From an uncultured Rikenellaceae bacterium (GTDB lineage Bacteria; Bacteroidota; Bacteroidia; Bacteroidales; UBA932): a stretch of DNA of 25,370 bases. The stretch lies in NCBI GenBank assembly GCA_937906485.1, contig CALCYB010000151.1, positions 1 to 25,370 on the forward strand, written 5' to 3'. The first letter of the stretch is position 1. Each line of letters opens with the position of its first letter. Below, piece after piece: positions 24,338 to 25,370 of this stretch. Below the pieces are notes generated by a model, which searched no databases, was not told where the DNA came from, and saw nothing but the letters and a program-made list of their open reading frames with translations. The position numbers and the translations under genes are program-made.

Positions 24338-24962
24338 CCAGATAGCCTTGTACTTTGCTGAAATCCTTTTTCAGAAGATCCTCCCGACGGATGGTAAAGT
24401 ACAGCATGCCACAATCGCAGAAATTGAGTTCTTCATCCCCGGCCTGACAGGAATCCAGTTGGAGCAGCAGCAGGCGGTCGGGATCTTCTTCCAATTCTTC
24501 CGCCAAGTAGGAAGGTTTGCCCAGCAACTGGTGGCCGGCTTGTGGAATACCGGCTTCAAAGGTGATGCGTTCGTCTGCCGGAGCAATGGGTTGGTCATCA
24601 TCATCCAGCAGAATGGCTTCGGCCAGGTGTTTGTCGTCGTTGTCCGCCACATAAATGACTTTGGTGTCACTCAAATCCCACCATCCGCTGTTGCGGGGTT
24701 CATCGTCAAAGCTGTTTGAGAAATAATAGCCGATGCGGGCAAAGAAATACAGGATGCCGGTTTTGGGAAGCAGCCCTTCGGAATCAAAGGGAGCCGCTTC
24801 GCGGCAGTCGATCTGGCAGATGAAACGGTAGTGGTATTCATCCCCAACTTCATCTTTGAACATCGGAAAATCAAAATCTTCCGGCAGATCCGGTCCACCC
24901 CACATTTTGGAACATCCCAAGGGAATTTCTTCCGGATTGATGGCTTGTGTCTTTAAAATCAT
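24327..24962 (-). CDS. DUF1963/YwqG-like protein
   Basis: A 211-residue cytoplasmic protein resembling the DUF1963 (YwqG) family, whose function is unknown. Features of that family are visible: [20 protein letters not shown] near the N-terminus, [30 protein letters not shown] in the middle, then an acidic section ([21 protein letters not shown]), [20 protein letters not shown] and [32 protein letters not shown], a Gln/Asp/Gly-rich end typical of these proteins. The ATG at 24962 ([14 protein letters not shown]) is chosen because it overlaps the thymidine kinase stop as ATGA; the frame extends upstream, but only inside tdk. The two genes are therefore likely translated together. Confidence 0.72.
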   Translation of the reverse strand: MILKTQAINPEEIPLGCSKMWGGPDLPEDFDFPMFKDEVGDEYHYRFICQIDCREAAPFDSEGLLPKTGILYFFARIGYYFSNSFDDEPRNSGWWDLSDTKVIYVADNDDKHLAEAILLDDDDQPIAPADERITFEAGIPQAGHQLLGKPSYLAEELEEDPDRLLLLQLDSCQAGDEELNFCDCGMLYFTIRREDLLKKDFSKVQGYLATS

Positions 24963-25370
24963 AATGTTTCTGTATTTTCTTCTTCTGCACGGACCTTGTT
25001 GAAACAATGGCGGCAGAGCGGTTCATAAATGTCTTTTTCGCCAAGAACCACCAGTTCGTTGCTGGCTGACAGCCGGTGGGAGTGTTGGGCAGGGTCGCCG
25101 CATTTGACGCAGATGGCATGGACCTTGGTGACGTATTCGGCAACTGCCATCAGGGCAGGCATGGGCCCGAAGGGCTTGCCCATATAGTCCATATCCAGGC
25201 CGGCCACAATTACCCGGATTCCCTGGTCGGCCAGGTGTTGGCAGACGTCCACAATGTGGGCATCAAAGAACTGGGCTTCATCGATGCCGACCACATCCAC
25301 ATCCCCGGCCAGCAAAAGTATGCTCTCGGGAGATTCAACAGGCGTAGAAAGAATTGCATTGGCATCGTGC
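24959..25370 (-). CDS. tdk: Thymidine kinase, C-terminal part (start outside window)
   Basis: Salvage enzyme that phosphorylates thymidine to dTMP using ATP. The frame stays open to the right edge of the window, so the N-terminal ATP-binding P-loop is not visible; about 137 residues remain of a usual length near 200. The visible part begins near [18 protein letters not shown]. It includes [20 protein letters not shown], with the conserved Asp-Glu and catalytic Glu, and [20 protein letters not shown]. The zinc-ribbon cysteines of the TK1 family are present as CVKC and CRHC, with the lasso region between them ([21 protein letters not shown]). The gene overlaps the DUF1963-like start by 4 bases. 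Confidence 0.95.
   Translation of the reverse strand, partial: HDANAILSTPVESPESILLLAGDVDVVGIDEAQFFDAHIVDVCQHLADQGIRVIVAGLDMDYMGKPFGPMPALMAVAEYVTKVHAICVKCGDPAQHSHRLSASNELVVLGEKDIYEPLCRHCFNKVRAEEENTETL

Noticed and set aside
1..25370. Mobile element, phage, CRISPR or defence system
   Set aside because: I found no transposase, integrase, direct-repeat array, phage structural gene, nuclease or toxin-antitoxin pair. All genes have similar codon use and fit a stable chromosomal region.

Overview
The window looks like a chromosomal segment from a Bacteroidales (Bacteroidota) bacterium, probably host- or gut-associated. The evidence is the gene content: a DUF3078 outer-membrane protein, a TonB-dependent receptor with an N-terminal carboxypeptidase-like domain, an HYC_CC_PP-type protein, an archaeal/eukaryote-type prolyl-tRNA synthetase, exported exo-glycosidases with lipoprotein signals and many signal peptides ending in Gln after cleavage. 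Three or more promoter elements fit the Bacteroidota consensus (-33 TTTG, -7 TAnnTTTG), and purine-rich ribosome-binding sites are mostly absent. The genus cannot be fixed from the sequence alone. Coding density is very high: no gene-free stretch reaches 300 bases. I see no tRNA, rRNA, CRISPR array, insertion sequence or prophage gene.

Layout. (1) 2-4240, plus strand: 3' part of proS, a conserved gene of unknown function, a DUF3078 barrel protein and tilS, all closely packed. (2) 4264-5265: a promoter and a dihydroorotate-dehydrogenase-like gene broken by a frameshift. (3) 5272-12198: three exported exo-glycosidases in one run, a GH2 beta-mannosidase and two GH20 beta-N-acetylhexosaminidases. 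The last two overlap by 20 bases, and the run ends in a bidirectional hairpin terminator. Together these activities match the Man-beta-GlcNAc-beta-GlcNAc core of N-glycans. (4) 12281-14032, minus strand: the SppA membrane protease with its own promoter. (5) 14112-17262, plus strand: a likely metal-handling cluster made of a small Cys/His-rich exported protein, a TonB-dependent receptor with a Cys cluster in its plug, and a periplasmic HMA-domain protein. (6) 17296-19779: a large secreted protein joining a GH9 glycosidase to a polysaccharide-deacetylase-like domain with unusual active-site motifs. (7) 19824-21461: pruA (proline/glutamate catabolism). (8) 21477-22214, minus strand: a CBM9-like protein, divergent from a CNNM/CorC-type membrane protein (22296-23588), which is translationally coupled to a TapB/DUF3108-like exported protein (23585-24337). 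(9) 24327-25370, minus strand: thymidine kinase (partial, running off the window) coupled to a DUF1963/YwqG-like protein.

The two regions most worth attention are the three-gene metal-type TonB cluster and the GH9-deacetylase fusion. The fusion, lying within about 5 kb of the hexosaminidases, suggests an amino-sugar-processing route in which deacetylation and glycosidic cleavage sit on one polypeptide.
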